64,000 nt of DNA from Aplectana chamaeleonis (taxonomy: Eukaryota > Nematoda > Chromadorea > Rhabditida > Cosmocercidae). This document shows, piece after piece, positions 1 through 13,400 of the stretch. A program made the position numbers and the translations under genes. Every line of letters begins with the position of its first letter. Position 1 is the first letter of the stretch. The stretch lies in NCBI GenBank assembly GCA_029168955.1, contig JAPDOI010000696.1:244745-308744 (forward strand), given 5' to 3'. The notes under the pieces are model-generated. The model did no database searches. It saw only the letters and a list, made by a program, of their open reading frames with translations, and was not told where the DNA came from.

Positions 1-271
1 AATTTGAGATTCTAAAGTTTCACTCAGTCCTCACGGGTAGATCAAAAACGATCAAAAAAAGGAAAGAAACCAGAACGTTGGATTGGGAGGACGTAGCACA
101 AATTTGAGCTATACAGTGGCCTTGAAATCATCTGAAAAGGTTCTCCTAAAAGTTTGAAGATGAAATCTAGCTAGGTTCTCGAGTTATGACTTATTCATTG
201 ATCCCCTGAACAATGCTCGTTGCATTCAAACCACCGATCACTGCAATGTGATAGTGAGGGTGAGCTAGCAG

Positions 272-340
272 CACACCGTGGCTCAGTCGGTTAGGCGTTG
301 GATTACGAAGCAATTGAAAGATGGTTCGAATACTTTGGGA
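272..340 (+). repeat. tRNA-like fragment
   Basis: GTGGCTCAGTCGGTTAGGCG resembles a D-arm/A-box and GGTTCGAATAC a B-box. No acceptor stem can be paired. Probably tRNA-derived repeat DNA. Confidence 0.3.
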
Positions 341-1353
341 TCATTACTGCATTTATGGCTGGTAGTAATGACATTTCTATGTGTTCACCTTACTCGTTTT
401 GAGTTTTAACAGTGTCTCTTGTTTTTTATACCTCTTTTCTTATATCGCAGAGGTAACGTGATATAAACGGAGAACGGTTCACATCAATGTTAGGAACTAT
501 GGGAATTCCCAGGTTTCGACAATTGCTAGAATATCAAGAACACCCTTACCCTTCTCCCCCACATATGTTACAGAAAAACCGCCCTTAATTCGGAGAAACA
601 CTTTAGGGGACTTATTTTGATATATGACGCTGGAAAAAAGTTCGGACAAAATGAAACTTCGTGGACTTGTTCCTTGATCAATGATCAATCTTTTTAGAAA
701 TAATTGTTGTAAACAGAAGTAGGTTTACCTAAACTACAAAATCCATTGAAGCAACCTAATACTTTAGCGCATGGCTCGAAGACTCAAGAAAAGTGTTTCG
801 TTATCAATTCCAAAATTTGTAGTAGAACAGAACCACTCTTTTGAAAACGCATCTTACAAGTTAACTACTTTTATTCAGCCTGGCCATTCAGGTTTAAATG
901 TAGTTTTCTGGTGCCATTTTGGACGTAGAATCCGAGTATGCTTTTCGTAGCTTCTGTGAAAAATAGAGAAGCTTTTATGAAAAGAAGTTATGGTCGTTTT
1001 TCCAAGCCTCGCGACAAGGCAAGGGTACCCATCAAGAAATTTTTAGGGTGGTTTGGAGAAAATTTTTGGATTCGGCTCAAAACTTGTATGTAGGCTTAAT
1101 CTAGGGTGCTGAACACGAATCTAGAGATCGTTTTCCGAAATTCTGAGGTTTACTGTAGTTAACGGTAGTTGTCATGACACAGAGGGCCTAAACCTACCTT
1201 AATAATTTGAAAATTGACAAGTGAACATCAAATTCGTATTCAGCACCCCGAATAACCCCTGTTCAGAAATTTTGAGTCAATTCTGAGACTTTCACCCAAC
1301 TACCGCATACCCACCGTAATCTACCGTAATCTGTCGAAAATCGATAGACTGAC

Positions 1354-1522
<169 letters not shown>

Positions 1523-1824
1523 CACTTTAAATAGCCTCCGAAAGCGAAGTTTTAGTCCTAAATTTTTTCTCGACCTTTGGAGCCCCATGAGGTAAGCTCA
1601 AGGCCATTTTTGGGGGTTCAGGGGTCGAAATTTTTTTTCGCCCAAACTCAGCCCCAGGGGGTAATTTGGGACGCTGAACACGAATATGGGGTCCGTTTCC
1701 TGTTTTTAGCGGATTTCGTCAGGTTAGGGTGCATTGAACGGCATTTTACCTACCGCAACCCATTGTTTTGGTGGTTTTTGATCTACCCGTGGGGACTGAG
1801 TGAAATTTTAAAATCTTAAATTGT

Positions 1825-2884
1825 TTATTTTAACGCCCTCTACAACTCTCAAAAGACCGTTTTTCAAAACTCCATTTTATGTTCGAAGGTGTCCCTTGTT
1901 AGAGGCTCGCGTGTCCCTGTCCTCTGTTTTTCCGCCACGTGCTGGGCTGTGGCAGGGAATCCCACTAACGTGTTAAATTGGATACTGCGATGTTTTATCA
2001 GTGATGTTTACGTTAGGGATTGGCTGCTGACGTCCCGATGTTCTTACTGATATGATGGATATGTCAGTCATGCTTGTGTTTGCTGAAGCACAGAATGTAG
2101 CGCTGTAATCACGTATGAGTAGCGAGTTCTACGTGCTGTTTGAGTTCGAATCGTGACGATCAGTGGTGTTCCAATCGCTGACTGTTCCCCAAGTGGACGC
2201 CGAATCATTTGGTTTCACTTTGGCCTTGTGATGCTATCGATTTTTACAACTTGTTAGCGGTTCTGTGGATGGAATTGGGGGTTTAGTTCGTTATTCGGTA
2301 GAGGTATTTCTCAGAAATTAGAGCGATTTCCTATTTATGTCGACTGTTCAAGTTATTTTGCTATTTACATTTTTTGTTGCTTTGATGACACTTTAGATTT
2401 TAGATTTTGTATTTTATAAATCGAAAAAAAAATTGCATCGAATAGAAATAAATTTTAAAAGGTGATTTTGAGTGCTAAACATCAATATAACATTAGCATT
2501 TGGAAATACGGAGGATTTCGGTGGTCATACTGTTCTTTAGTAGACATTATTCAACTTTCGCAATGGGGGTCGTAAAAAATTCGGAATTTTCTCAAAAAAA
2601 AATAGAAATTTTTTGGGGTTAGTGAAGTTTTCGAAAAAATGGGGTTCATCTCCCAACCACTCAGAAAGGTGGAGTGAGGCAAGAGTAGTAAGTCGCGTAT
2701 GAATTTTGATAAGTTCAAATGAAGATTAGTTTTGGGGGGGTCGTCAAAATCTCAGTCATTATAATTTTTTTATCCCATGGGGATTCGTAAAAACTTCGGC
2801 CACCAGGGGTCGTAAAGTTTTCGTCACCGGTCGCAACGGCCTGCTCAGCCCTGGTGGAGCTCCACAGGGGGGGGGGGGTAATAG
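1825..2884. other. no gene seen
   Basis: AT-rich unique-looking DNA; no ORF of interest. A half-end resembling the hAT-like family (gcctgctcagccctg) lies at about 2839-2853. Confidence 0.5.
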
Positions 2885-3914
2885 CAGGGTCAAGCAACCC
2901 GTCGAACAAAACGCGTCCGTTGTTGCGACCCCCTTCATTCGTGGCAAAGCTTTGCGACCTCCTTCCCGACAATGGCCCTGCTGAATTCATGGTAGACCCG
3001 CCCGCTTTGCTCAAGATTTGAATGCTCGTCAAATTGCAATTGTCCAAATAGCGAAAAAAAGTTTTGGGGGGCCTTTTAGTGTCATATACGTTGCTCTTAT
3101 GGGTCGTAACTCAGCGGTTCGACAAAATGGAACCAGAAGTGAAGCCTTGGTCTATAGCTTCAGAAGGCGGCAGTTGGGCATAAGATGCATATACTGAATG
3201 GTTATCGAAAACTCCCCTCTATAAAACGTCGAATTTCACATCATTCGAGGCGCGCGCGACGCCTCGGCCTCCGTCTGCCCTGCGCTCTCTCACTGTCTCT
3301 AACCTCCGCTCCGCACCAGCATGCGTAGGAACCAAGTGAATTTCGCCGTTTGATAGCCTGTACATTAGCTGGATTTTTTTTCTAAAAAATTTTTATTGTG
3401 AATTTCTATCGCACCGAGGTGAGAAATCCCAGAGAATTTTTTTTTAGAAAAAATCCACTGCTGTTGTTATCTTTAACCATTCAGTAGATGCATCATAGGT
3501 TCGACGCCGTCTTCTTAAAGGGAAAACCAAGGCAGAAAGGACCATTTGGAAAAAAACCGCCTTTTTACCCCATTTTTTTCCAACAGGCAATTTTTCGATT
3601 TCCAACTCTACATGAGTGGCTTTGCTTTTTTCTGCTTCACTGAGGCCCATAAAATTAATTTTTATGACACTGGAATGCCCCCGAAATCGATTTTTTTGGC
3701 TATTCGGACAATTGCAATATTGACGCGTATTTAGGTCACCAGCGGCTGAAATACGGGTCTGAACAACTCGTGGTTGTGTAAGAGACATTCTGTGGTGGAG
3801 CTGAGTTGAAAGAAAAAAAAAACGAATCGAAAAAATTCGGCGGTGGGACCCCTCAAAATTTCGAGTTTGGTGGCGACCCCCACCTAGGGAAATTTCCAAG
3901 ATTGCTTGACCCTG
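2885..3914. mobile_element. hAT-like MITE, 1,030 bp, 8-bp duplication
   Basis: Ends CAGGGTCAAGCAA and TTGCTTGACCCTG. The identical 8-mer GGTAATAG flanks both sides (2877-2884 and 3915-3922). Non-coding inside. Confidence 0.8.
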
Positions 3915-4514
3915 GGTAATAGTCGTCCTCGGCTAGTGATTGCAGTGCGAGAATAGCTGTATTTGCGGAAGCCGTCACGGAATTCGCCTGGAAAATGGGA
4001 TATTTCATTTTTCGCCTCAATTGTTTTGAGGTTTTGTTAAAATTTTTATGATAGTCAATCTCACATAAAAATGGGAACTACCGTCCATACTGAGGAGTTA
4101 CTATCAATCAATCAACGGCTCTATTTTTCAATAAATTTTCTGTCCCGAGGTAGTTCATTGAGCCATTGGTTTTTACTTGTTTTTTGTTTTAAATTTACGT
4201 CCTAGGAGGGATCGTAAAGTTTTTACAAACTTTGAGTCAATAGTGGGGGGGGGTTGTAGCTCCGTCGGAAAGTGCCCCCACGGCCTGCTCAACCCTGCTT
4301 TCATCGGACCTTGAAGCGTACGCACACGAGCGAGCAATGTCATGGAGCCTCAGGAAACGGATTTCAGTTTAATTTGTCGACTTTTTCTTATATTCGAAGA
4401 TCTAAATCCTAGCTTGCTAGGTTGAGTCCGGGCGGAGCAAGCTGCGGAGCGGTCGGTCATGCCAAAATATTACAGTGATAGGGAGATTTTGACATGATAA
4501 GCGCCATAAGCCTT

Positions 4515-4592
4515 GTAGTTAGGTCCGTGACGTTTTTCCTTAAGAAAAAAACGTTTAAATCTCACCCGCGGCTTGCGCGGAGTTCGCTTGGA
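4515..4592. repeat. partial copy of the CACCCGCGG palindromic MITE
   Basis: ttaggtccgtgacg, then aaatctcacccgcggcttgc, matches the left arm of the element at 59662. The right arm is missing. Confidence 0.55.
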
Positions 4593-4599
4593 CAACAAT

Positions 4600-5486
4600 T
4601 TTCTTTCGTTTTTGAATTCGAAGTGAAATATTCACTGAAATCGACTTGCAATCTGTTATTCTTCACCTTATGACTTTCTGCAGTTTTGGACGCACGTTTT
4701 CATTTTTCTTCAAATGGACGTTCTTCACACCTGCGTTATGAGTTCGCCATTGAATCAGCTACGTATATGACTCAATCAATGTTTCTGTGTTAGACGGGAT
4801 GTTTTCGTCGGGGGAACGTCTAGCAAATTTAAGTGTTTCTGAGAACGTTAGTGCTGTAGCTAACTGTAGGGTTTTATATGTTCAAATTGAATCTTAGGTT
4901 CTGGAAACTTTTGTAGTTTCTTCTGAAAAAGGTCAATATGGGTTTATAATGGCCTTTTAGTGTATTTTGTACAGCCTGTGTCAAACGGAATTCCATGATC
5001 GCACGCTTTGCATGCCAATGCTGCTCCCTCTTTGTCCCCTCCTCTCTCCTGCTGTTCCCCCCCCCTCTCTCCGCACACCCACGCGCAGGAACCATGTGAA
5101 TTTTTTTTTTACTGTACTCTAGTGTGTGAGAAAATTCTTTTAAGAAATGCCCTCGTGCGTTAGTTGGGGGGTGCTGAACGTTATTATGAGGTTCATTTTC
5201 AGTTTTTGGAAGGTTTGGTGGGTCATGGTTCGTATACTGCCGTAAGCCGAGGTTTCAGACACTGTCAAGCGGGCGAAATATTTGCGTCCCCCCTCCGCCG
5301 TCCACCTTTTTTTCCGAAAATCCAAACGATCCCACCGAGGTGTAATTTTTAGGAAATTATCAAAAAAAATTGTTGAAGTATAGAGTATTTAGAAGGTACC
5401 TTATGATGTTCAATAACCGTTATTTTCATTTTCCTTTTCGCTTCGAGAAATTTTTATTTTTGGTCCGAAATTTTTGTGATCCACTC
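4600..5486. other. no gene seen
   Basis: Non-coding; includes a gggtgctgaacgttattatg fragment (about 5166) of a palindromic repeat seen elsewhere. Confidence 0.4.
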
Positions 5487-5562
5487 TTAAGCGCAGTGTG
5501 CACGTTAAATTTTGTCCTCGTTTTTTTTTGCCGGAAATCGAAACGCGTGGGTCTCATTGGAG

Positions 5563-5925
5563 CAGGGTCAAACGGGGTGTTGCGTAGTTTTTCGAAATTG
5601 GAGCGACCCCCCTTCACCATCGATTTTTCCCAAAACCCAAAATTTTGCGACCCTCCCGGGGCGTGAATTCTGGGCGGTTTATGTTTGATTACTGAACTGT
5701 CAGACGCCGAAAGTTCGTTCAGTAGTCGGGCCTAAGCGTCTGGAATCTGAGGAACGCTGCGATCCTTCGCTTTGGTGACCAAAAATATCGAGAGTTTTTG
5801 GGATATCTTTACCAAATTTTCACTTTGGTCTGGAATTTTCGCGACTTCCCCTGACCTTCGTTACCGGGTCAACATTTTTGCGACCCTCCCCCCGCTGCGA
5901 AGTTTCGCTACTCCGCTTGACTCTG
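5563..5925. mobile_element. hAT-like MITE, 363 bp, 8-bp duplication
   Basis: Ends CAGGGTCAAACGG and CCGCTTGACTCTG, flanked by CATTGGAG at 5555-5562 and 5926-5933. The paralog at about 9155-9175 reads cattggaacgatagggtcg, an empty site. Confidence 0.85.
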
Positions 5926-5992
5926 CATTGGAGCCATAGGGTCGAAAGAACGAACGAAAACGGAGCCGAAAGAGCCCTGATCGGCTCCGAAA

Positions 5993-6308
5993 CGGTCAAG
6001 CGGGGTTGCAAAACTTCGCTACGGGGGTGGGGGTCGCAGAAATTTTGATCCAAAAATGAAGGTTAGGATGGAAGGTCGCAAAAATTCTCGATATTTTTGG
6101 TCACCGACGGGAAGGGTCGTAGCATTGCTCAGATTTTAGATGCTTGAGCCTGCATATTTTCTGCGTCTGACAGTTTTAGTAATCAAATGTATACTGCTCA
6201 GAAATCGCGCTCCTGGAGGGGGTCGCAAAAAATGTTGATTTTTGGAAAAAATTGATGGTGGGGGTCGCTTCGATTTCGAAAAATTATGCAACCCCCCGCT
6301 TGACCTTG
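5993..6308. mobile_element. hAT-like MITE, 316 bp, 8-bp duplication
   Basis: Starts CGGTCAAGCGGGG (two end bases lost) and ends CCCGCTTGACCTTG. CTCCGAAA flanks at 5985-5992 and 6309-6316. The paralog at about 9221 reads ggctccgaaatccgctcgcg, uninterrupted. Confidence 0.8.
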
Positions 6309-7380
6309 CTCCGAAATCCGCTCGCGCTAGACCTTTGTAATCAATCGATGCATATATGATACACGCGAGGAAAAGACTAGCGCAAGCTGATTTAGGAGCC
6401 AATAAGGGCTTATTCGGGCTCGTTTTTGTACGTTCTTTCGACCCTTTCGTTCCAATGAGACCCAGGCCTTTCGATTTCTGGCGAAAGAAACGAAGACAAA
6501 CTTTATCGTTGACACTGGCTTTAACATTCATTTTCAGGCCAAAATTTTTGCAACCTTCCCCCCCCCCCACCCGCTATACTTCGGCGACTCAAATTTTTTC
6601 GAATAATCGGGTTTTTTGGCTAATTAGATTTTTCAAAATTTCGAATAATCGAGTAGTCGAATGACTCGATGTCGACTGTTTCAGTCGATACCAAGACTCG
6701 ATGACTCGACTCGACATAAGTATCAGGTGGGTGTATATCCGCGAAAGGGATAGCTGCGGACCACTCAAATGTCGCGTGCGCCGATCGATCACCATATTTC
6801 TCGTGGGCGCACACGACGCAGCGCAGTCTGCTGAAGTGTCCGCAGCTATCCTTTTTCTGGTTACCCGAACTATACCACCCGCCCCCGTGGCGAAATTTCG
6901 CAACCACGCTTGACCCTGCTCCGATTTCGGAATGATTCTTTTCGCAGTTGGTCTGCCACAATTTTCCTTTTTTTACCAAGAGTGGGGTCATGTCCTCTGT
7001 GTTCAACTGCTGTGACTTGATTCGAACCCAAAATCCTTTCCTACAGCTGAATTTCCACACCCAAGTTTTCGCTTGCGGTAGAGTTAAGCAGATTACCGCC
7101 CCCTGCTTCCATCTAGCTTGTTTTTACATATGCTCACGTCTCTTTCATTACTGGAAATGTTCGAATTTTTTCGTAGATGGCACTCTCTGCTTAATGAGAT
7201 TCTGGCGAAATTGCTTTCACCGCCTACGAAAGCAGTGTTCGCTTCTCATGTCGGTAGAATAACTTCCTGTCTGCATTTGCTCGACAGCATATCTGGAGCC
7301 CTTCCCGTTTATTTGATCGATCGATATCCGTGTTTTCTCCGTTGTGACCGAATTTTGGCTCAGGATATATTCTCAAGTGA

Positions 7381-7390
7381 GCGTTTTTAG
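7381..7390 (+). promoter_or_regulatory. candidate trans-splice acceptor of the KLHDC3-like gene
   Basis: The sequence gcgtttttag lies 26 bases before the start codon. It has the T-rich run plus AG of a nematode 3' splice site, with no upstream coding exon in sight, so it could accept a spliced leader. This is inferred from sequence only. Confidence 0.4.
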
Positions 7391-7416
7391 ATAAGGTTGC
7401 TGCTATTCGCGAAGCA

Positions 7417-7488
7417 ATGCAGTGGACTGTCGCGCTGGAGGGCGGACCTCGCCGCGTCAACCACGCTGCCGTTGCGATCGGCGACAGG
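7417..7488 (+). CDS. KLHDC3: KLHDC3-like exon 1 (residues 1-24)
   Basis: Begins at the ATG and encodes MQWTVALEGGPRRVNHAAVA then IGDR. It ends in phase 0 at the donor AGG|gtgagt. The strong match to the vertebrate N-terminus fixes the start. Intron 1 is 8,057 bases. Confidence 0.95.
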
Positions 7489-10400
7489 GTGAGTGGTTTT
7501 TCATAATTTTTTTTTAAAAACCTTTTTTTCAATTTATGGATTCGTTTAATTTTTCTAGTTCAGTGTGGTGCCAAATAACCGGCGCTAAAACCCTTTTGGA
7601 TGAGTTTCCGAGGTTAACAAACAATACCAAAGACCACATACAGTTAGGCGCGTGGCTTGCGTCATCTAAATCTCACCCGCGGCTGGCGCGGGCCGTTTAA
7701 ATCTCACCGCCGGCAGGCGGTGTGGTAAGCTGATCAGCTGCGCTCTTCTCTCGGCCTGAATCAATTGGAGGGCCGGCTCACGCGACAGCCGCGCCATCCG
7801 CAGATGAGATTTAGATGCTCTTTCTTGAGGAAGCAAACCACGGACCTAACTATATCTTTGGACCAGTGTTCGAATATTATAAGGAGATCAACCACTCACC
7901 CGCGTTCTGATAAGTTTACGGGGTTATTCAGGGAAACCAGCGGCCACACCCTTGTGGACGAGTTTTTGAAGTTTGATAAACAAAGCCAATGGCCACACGC
8001 CTTTCTTCGGGTTTTCGAGGTTCAAGAAGAAGCCAATAATATCACCGTTTGAGAAGTTCTCAGTAATATTGAAAGAAAACAAAGGCCCCTTTTCTTTGAC
8101 CTAGTTTTCTAGGTTAATAAAGGAAACCTTCGGCTACAACACTTCGGGTGGGCTTCCGAAATTTATAGGGAAAGCAATGGCCGCGCCCCGCCCCTTTTGC
8201 GAGCTCTTGAATTTTACAAGGAAACCAACGAATATACTTCTTTTGACCGCCCTTTTTTGCTAGCTCTTGAATTTTACAAGGAAACCAACGAATATACTTC
8301 TTTGGACTTGATTTAGACCTCGGTAAGGGGAAACACCGGCCAAGCTTCTTTGGTCCGGCTTCCGAGGTTACTAAACAAACCATGCACGTACGCGAGTGTT
8401 ACGAAGGGGTTGGGGCAGGGTTTGGGGCGTCGGCGCGTTTGATGATCGCATTGGAGAGCTGGGATCATCAATTAATGCGTGTCTTAGCGGGGTCGCGGCT
8501 GCCCTACCCTCCTAGGTAGGGTTAGTGAGGGAACGATTTTTCAGTGCAACCCCGACCCCTTAGCAGCCCTCGCACTGCTATCATCAAACGTGACGACGCC
8601 CCAAACCCTTCGTAACAATCGCGTTCGGGCAAGCCGCCCTCGATATAACTCTTTGGTAAGGTTATCGATGCCAGTAAGGTAAATCAAAAGCCATGCCCCT
8701 TTAGTCGGGTTTCCGGGGTTAGTAAGGAAACTTAAGGCTACACCACTTTACACGTGTTTTCAAAGTAATAATAATGAAATTTAAGCAACTTCCCTTAGAA
8801 CGAGCTTCGGAGGTTACTTCTTCCTCTTCTTCTGCAGCCACCAAGTGGTTCCTGTTATAGGTTAAGGAACCGGGCGACCATCAGGCCCCTGTCATAGTCG
8901 GCCGAAAGCCGGACTGTGCTGTACTTACCCGTCCCTAGTGATCCTCAGACCCTTTGCATGCGCCAGCCGTTGAGCGTTACATCTCTTGCAGGCTTGGGAA
9001 AGTCATCAAGGTACAGGTTGATTAGGGCAGGAGACGAAACTCCATCCTACGGAGCATCAGTTGCTATCAGATTCTGGAACAGAACTTAAGCTTGGCGGCC
9101 TTAAAGGCCGTGTCCACGATGAATTTCGTCTTCGTTGTCGCCGGAAATCGAAAGATCGGGGTTTCATTGGAACGATAGGGTCGAAAGAACGAACAAAAAC
9201 GAGCCCAAATAGTCTTTATTGGCTCCGAAATCCGCTCGCGCTAGTCATTTCCTCGCGTGTGCCAGATACGTATCGACTGATTAGAAAGGTCTAGTGCTAG
9301 CTGATTTTGGAGCCGGCAAGGGTTCTTTTGGGTCCGTTTTTGTTCGTTTTTTCGAACCTGTCGTTCCAATGAGACCCACGGCTTTCGATTTTCGGCGAAA
9401 AGCAAAGACAACATTTATCGTGTACACTGTCTTTAAAGGCGGTGTTCACGATAAAAAATGCGTTTCAGATTCCACAAGGATTGGTACTGGAGGGGCAAAC
9501 TGTAACGTTGACTTCGAAAGAGCCCATTAAAACGGGCCAGGAAGAGTCCCAAAAGAGCTCGAAGTTGCCACTTTGAGCGCAATGCAAACCCCAAAAGCGC
9601 AGTGCCCGACCTCCGACGTGGACAAATGAACACTCGATATCATGAGATGAGCGATGGTTTCCGATCAATAGCCCCGTTCTTCTCTTCGTTCTCAACTTCT
9701 CTCTTTACTGAGGTCAGCTCGCATACATCGGCTGCGGAAGGCGGAAGCTACAAGCCTCGGACAGCTTGTCCGCCATGCTTCCGTTGCTCAACTTTCGAGG
9801 GGCCATCACTCCGTTCCTAGGGGGTCTTGTACAATTCCAAAGACATCATTGGAATCAGCGTGGGACCGTTTTCAAGATAGGCAGGAAAACAGAAAAACGA
9901 TTTCTATCGTGAACACTGCCCTACGCCCAGTGAGAAAGTTTTTGTGATTCATGAAGTGAACCAGCGGTCACACCTCTTTTGCCGAGTTGCAGAGGCGAAT
10001 GAAGACCAACGGACGAAACGCCCTGTTTTCTTAAATTCTGTATCTTAAAAAAAATCGGCACTGTTAACTGTGTGCAGTTGTCATCTGAGGATTGAAAACA
10101 TGCCTTGCAGAGTTAATTCTTACAATTGCCCAGGAGGCAGGTCAATTAGCAGTTGTCTTGAGTGGTCGTATACTGGTTGAAACTCTTATTTCGACTGCTC
10201 TGACCAGAGACTCGTGTAGTTCTTCACGCCATGGACCACTAAAAGCTCTCAATCATGCAGAGCATCTGAAGGATGAAAGCTGGTTTTGTGTCCTGATGAT
10301 GTCCTCAGCTGTCATCTATATGCAGACTATAAGATAGCGGTCGTCCACGCGTGATGGGCGTGAAACTATGTACATCGTGTTTTTCTCTCCCTTTCGCTGG

Positions 10401-13400
10401 ACATCATCGAGCGGATTGCGTAAGGAAAACAGAGATCTTGACCGCGGCGTGCGATATCTCACCGCGCAATCAATCATGCATGCTAATGCTGAGACATTCT
10501 ATGCGACTGATGCTAATAGATATTCGAACTGACACATCAGGTCAATCAGAAAGTCTCTTTTAGATTGATTTCGAGAACAGCACATCTTGTCGATGTAAAC
10601 CCAGTAATGTTATCGAAGTGCTGTCAGATCTTTAATAATTGAGCATTTAATTTAATTTTCAACGTGACGGTTGCCATGCGTGAACACAAACAAGACAGTG
10701 GTAAACTCGATGACAAAACACATAAGAGAAGGTCTGGAGCATTCCCAAAGAGCTCTCGATTTCCATGGTCATCAGTAGCGGGCTTCCGCTGCTGGTGATA
10801 ACCGAAATTGAGAGCTCTTTAAAAATGGCTCAGATTAAATTAGATTAATCCGTCAAAGACATAGTGGAACAAATCTGTAACAGTTTTACTAACTGAGGGC
10901 TCCATTTCCGCTATGAAAGCAGTCGTCGTTTTCACCGCAAATCCTGCTATGCGAGCCCATTGCAACGAAATTCTCGAAAGACAACGGTTAAGTGCGAATG
11001 CGACGTAGGCCCTCGAGGACCTCAATTATAGTGCCTCACGACTGCTACGCCCTGTCCTCTCAACGGCATCCAATCGATGCAAACTGCTGTGATATCGAAT
11101 TCAGAAAAGCAACCAATACTCAAATGCCCTTTTTATAGATAGGTTAATAGGCGGAATAACCCGTCATAATCGAGATATTATGGTGTGTAAAGTCGTACGA
11201 CTCGCATCAGAACAAAATCGTTGCAAGCGCCAAAAAGGAGCTTGGATGACCTTGTCAGGCGTTACTAGGCCCCGAGCCGCACCCAACAGGAATTGAAGCC
11301 GCCTGACAGTTCGGCTCGTTCCTTTGATCTCTGGGCCACCGCTGCTGCTATCGGGCAACTTGAAGGAACCCTGACAGGAACAGCAGTACATATGCATGTA
11401 TATATGCATCACATTTACATGAGGCAAATTTGCGAGAAAAACAATCACAATTTAAAAGCACACACACAGTAAGAAAACACACGTTGACAAAACAAAGATA
11501 AAAACGGACCATAGACGAGAAAAACAAACAATCCTGCTAAACTAAACTGATCCGAAGATGTCACAAGGTAGCTGATTTGAACGCAAAACTCAGATGTCAG
11601 GCAGGACTCGAACCTGCATTGCACGCTTTCCGGGCGTGTTACCATTACGCCGATATGTGCTTGCCAGATCATACCCGTTAACGGGTGATTGCTGTTGTGC
11701 TTACACAGTTCATGTGTGAATAGCTGAGGAGTGCAGAACGGGGTGTCGGTGGTGTAATGGCAACTCTCGCCCGGAAAGCGTGCGTTGCAGGTTCGAGTCC
11801 TGCCTGACATCCGAGTTTTGTGTTCAAATCAGCTACTTTGTGACATCTTTTGATCATATATCATGCCAAAAAAGGGCATTAAAGCAATCTAAAAACATTA
11901 AAACTACATCTTCCAAGGCCTCAGCTTAACTGGACTTAATGCCGTTATGTGCTTGCCAGATCATACCCGTTAATGGGTGATTGCTGTTGTGCCTACACAG
12001 TTTATGTGTGAATAGCTGAGGAATGCAGAACGGGGCGTCGGTGGGGTAATGGAAACAGTCTGGCCCGGAAAGCGTGCAATGCAGGTTCGAGTACTGCCTG
12101 ATATCTGAGTTTTGCGTTCAAATCAGCTACCTTGTGACATTTTGTGATCATATATCGTGCCAAAAAAGGGCATTAAAACACTTAAAAACATCTGAACTGA
12201 CTGATCCATTCCGAAGAAGGGAGAAAAACCTATTCTCCTAAATTTCAGAGTAGAGGAAAGTTCCGTGACCAGCGCCTGAACGTACCCAGAGAAAGAGAGC
12301 ACCTGCGACCCTCTTTGTTTTTTTTTCAATTACGCACTAGCAGACCGATGTGGAAACGATCTCACCCTAACACTGGTTAGAGGACTGCTGAGGAATGTTT
12401 TCAGTTCTCGAGACCAGCTCCTGAACAAAATAAAGATAAAAACGGACCATAGACGAGAAAAACAACAATCCTGCTAAACTAAGCTGATCCATTCCGAAGA
12501 AGGGAGAAAAAATGATTCTCCTAAATTTCAGCGGAGAGGAAAGTTCCCGAGACCAGCGCCTGAATTTACCCAGAGAAAGAGAGTACCTGCTACCCTTTTC
12601 GTTTTTTTTTCAATTACGCACTAGCAGACCGATGTGTAAACGATCTCACCCTCACACTGGTTAGAGAACGGCTGAGGATTGTTTTCATTATTTTACCCCT
12701 GCTGTTCGATTTGACTAAGTTAAAATAGGCTGCAAGGTTGGAAAAGCTCAGTGGCGGCCTGCACAGCAACAGAAGCGGACTCACAGATTGGGAGAGCGAG
12801 CTGAACTGTCGGGCGGCTTGGGGCCGGGAATCCCCTGAGTTGTTCGAGCGATCCTGAGCCGCCACCCGTATAAACTCCCATCCCTACAATTACAGAGTGA
12901 AAACCATAATGCGGAAAGCAAGCAATCGTTAATCAACAGTGTAATCACTATTCAATGGAGGCGAATCGAGCTGTTCGATTGATTGCGATATCTACTCATC
13001 AGTGAACTTCTCTAAGAATTCAGGGGAAGAAAACAAGTTTTTTTGCGGTCTAGAGAGTGGAGGGTTTGACCGGTGTAGACATGTTATATCGCATTTAATT
13101 GGAGTGTTCATCTCGTCGACAACCATGCAGTTGTACTATTAGTCTTGATGAACGGCTGTTTTCTCAAGTTCCGCTTCTCTGTCACTCGTAGGGGTAAGCT
13201 TTCGCAGGCTGGCGACTCAGCATTGCATAGGAAGACTCCTTCCAACCTCAATCGATTAGGGCTCTTGCAACAATATTAGAGTTGTGGTACGACCCTTACG
13301 GGTCTACATACGTTATCATCTCAACCGTATTGGCGAGCATGTATGCTGCCTTCAAATTTTATAGCACTCCTGTTCTATGAAGGTAATCAATTGGTGTGGA

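Larger units (their letters stand above)
5487..6524. mobile_element. TTAA-bounded fold-back element carrying two nested MITEs
   Basis: TTAA at both ends with related inverted ends (TTAAGCGCAGTGTGCACG; right arm ends cgttgacactggctttaa). The arms are homologous to the compact copy at 9101-9436, which lacks the two hAT-like insertions at 5563 and 5993. Confidence 0.75.
7560..8820. repeat. degenerate minisatellite in KLHDC3 intron 1
   Basis: Units of about 50-60 bp built on ggttaataaggaaaccaa, cggccacaccctttt and tcggtttccgagg run through this stretch. Two units at 8203-8304 are near-identical tandem copies. Two MITEs (7643-7851, 8398-8616) are embedded. Confidence 0.65.

Noticed and set aside
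8114..8383. Minus-strand frame with duplicated KYIRWFPCKIQELAK
   Set aside because: The duplication is the tandem minisatellite unit at 8203-8304, not a repeated protein domain.
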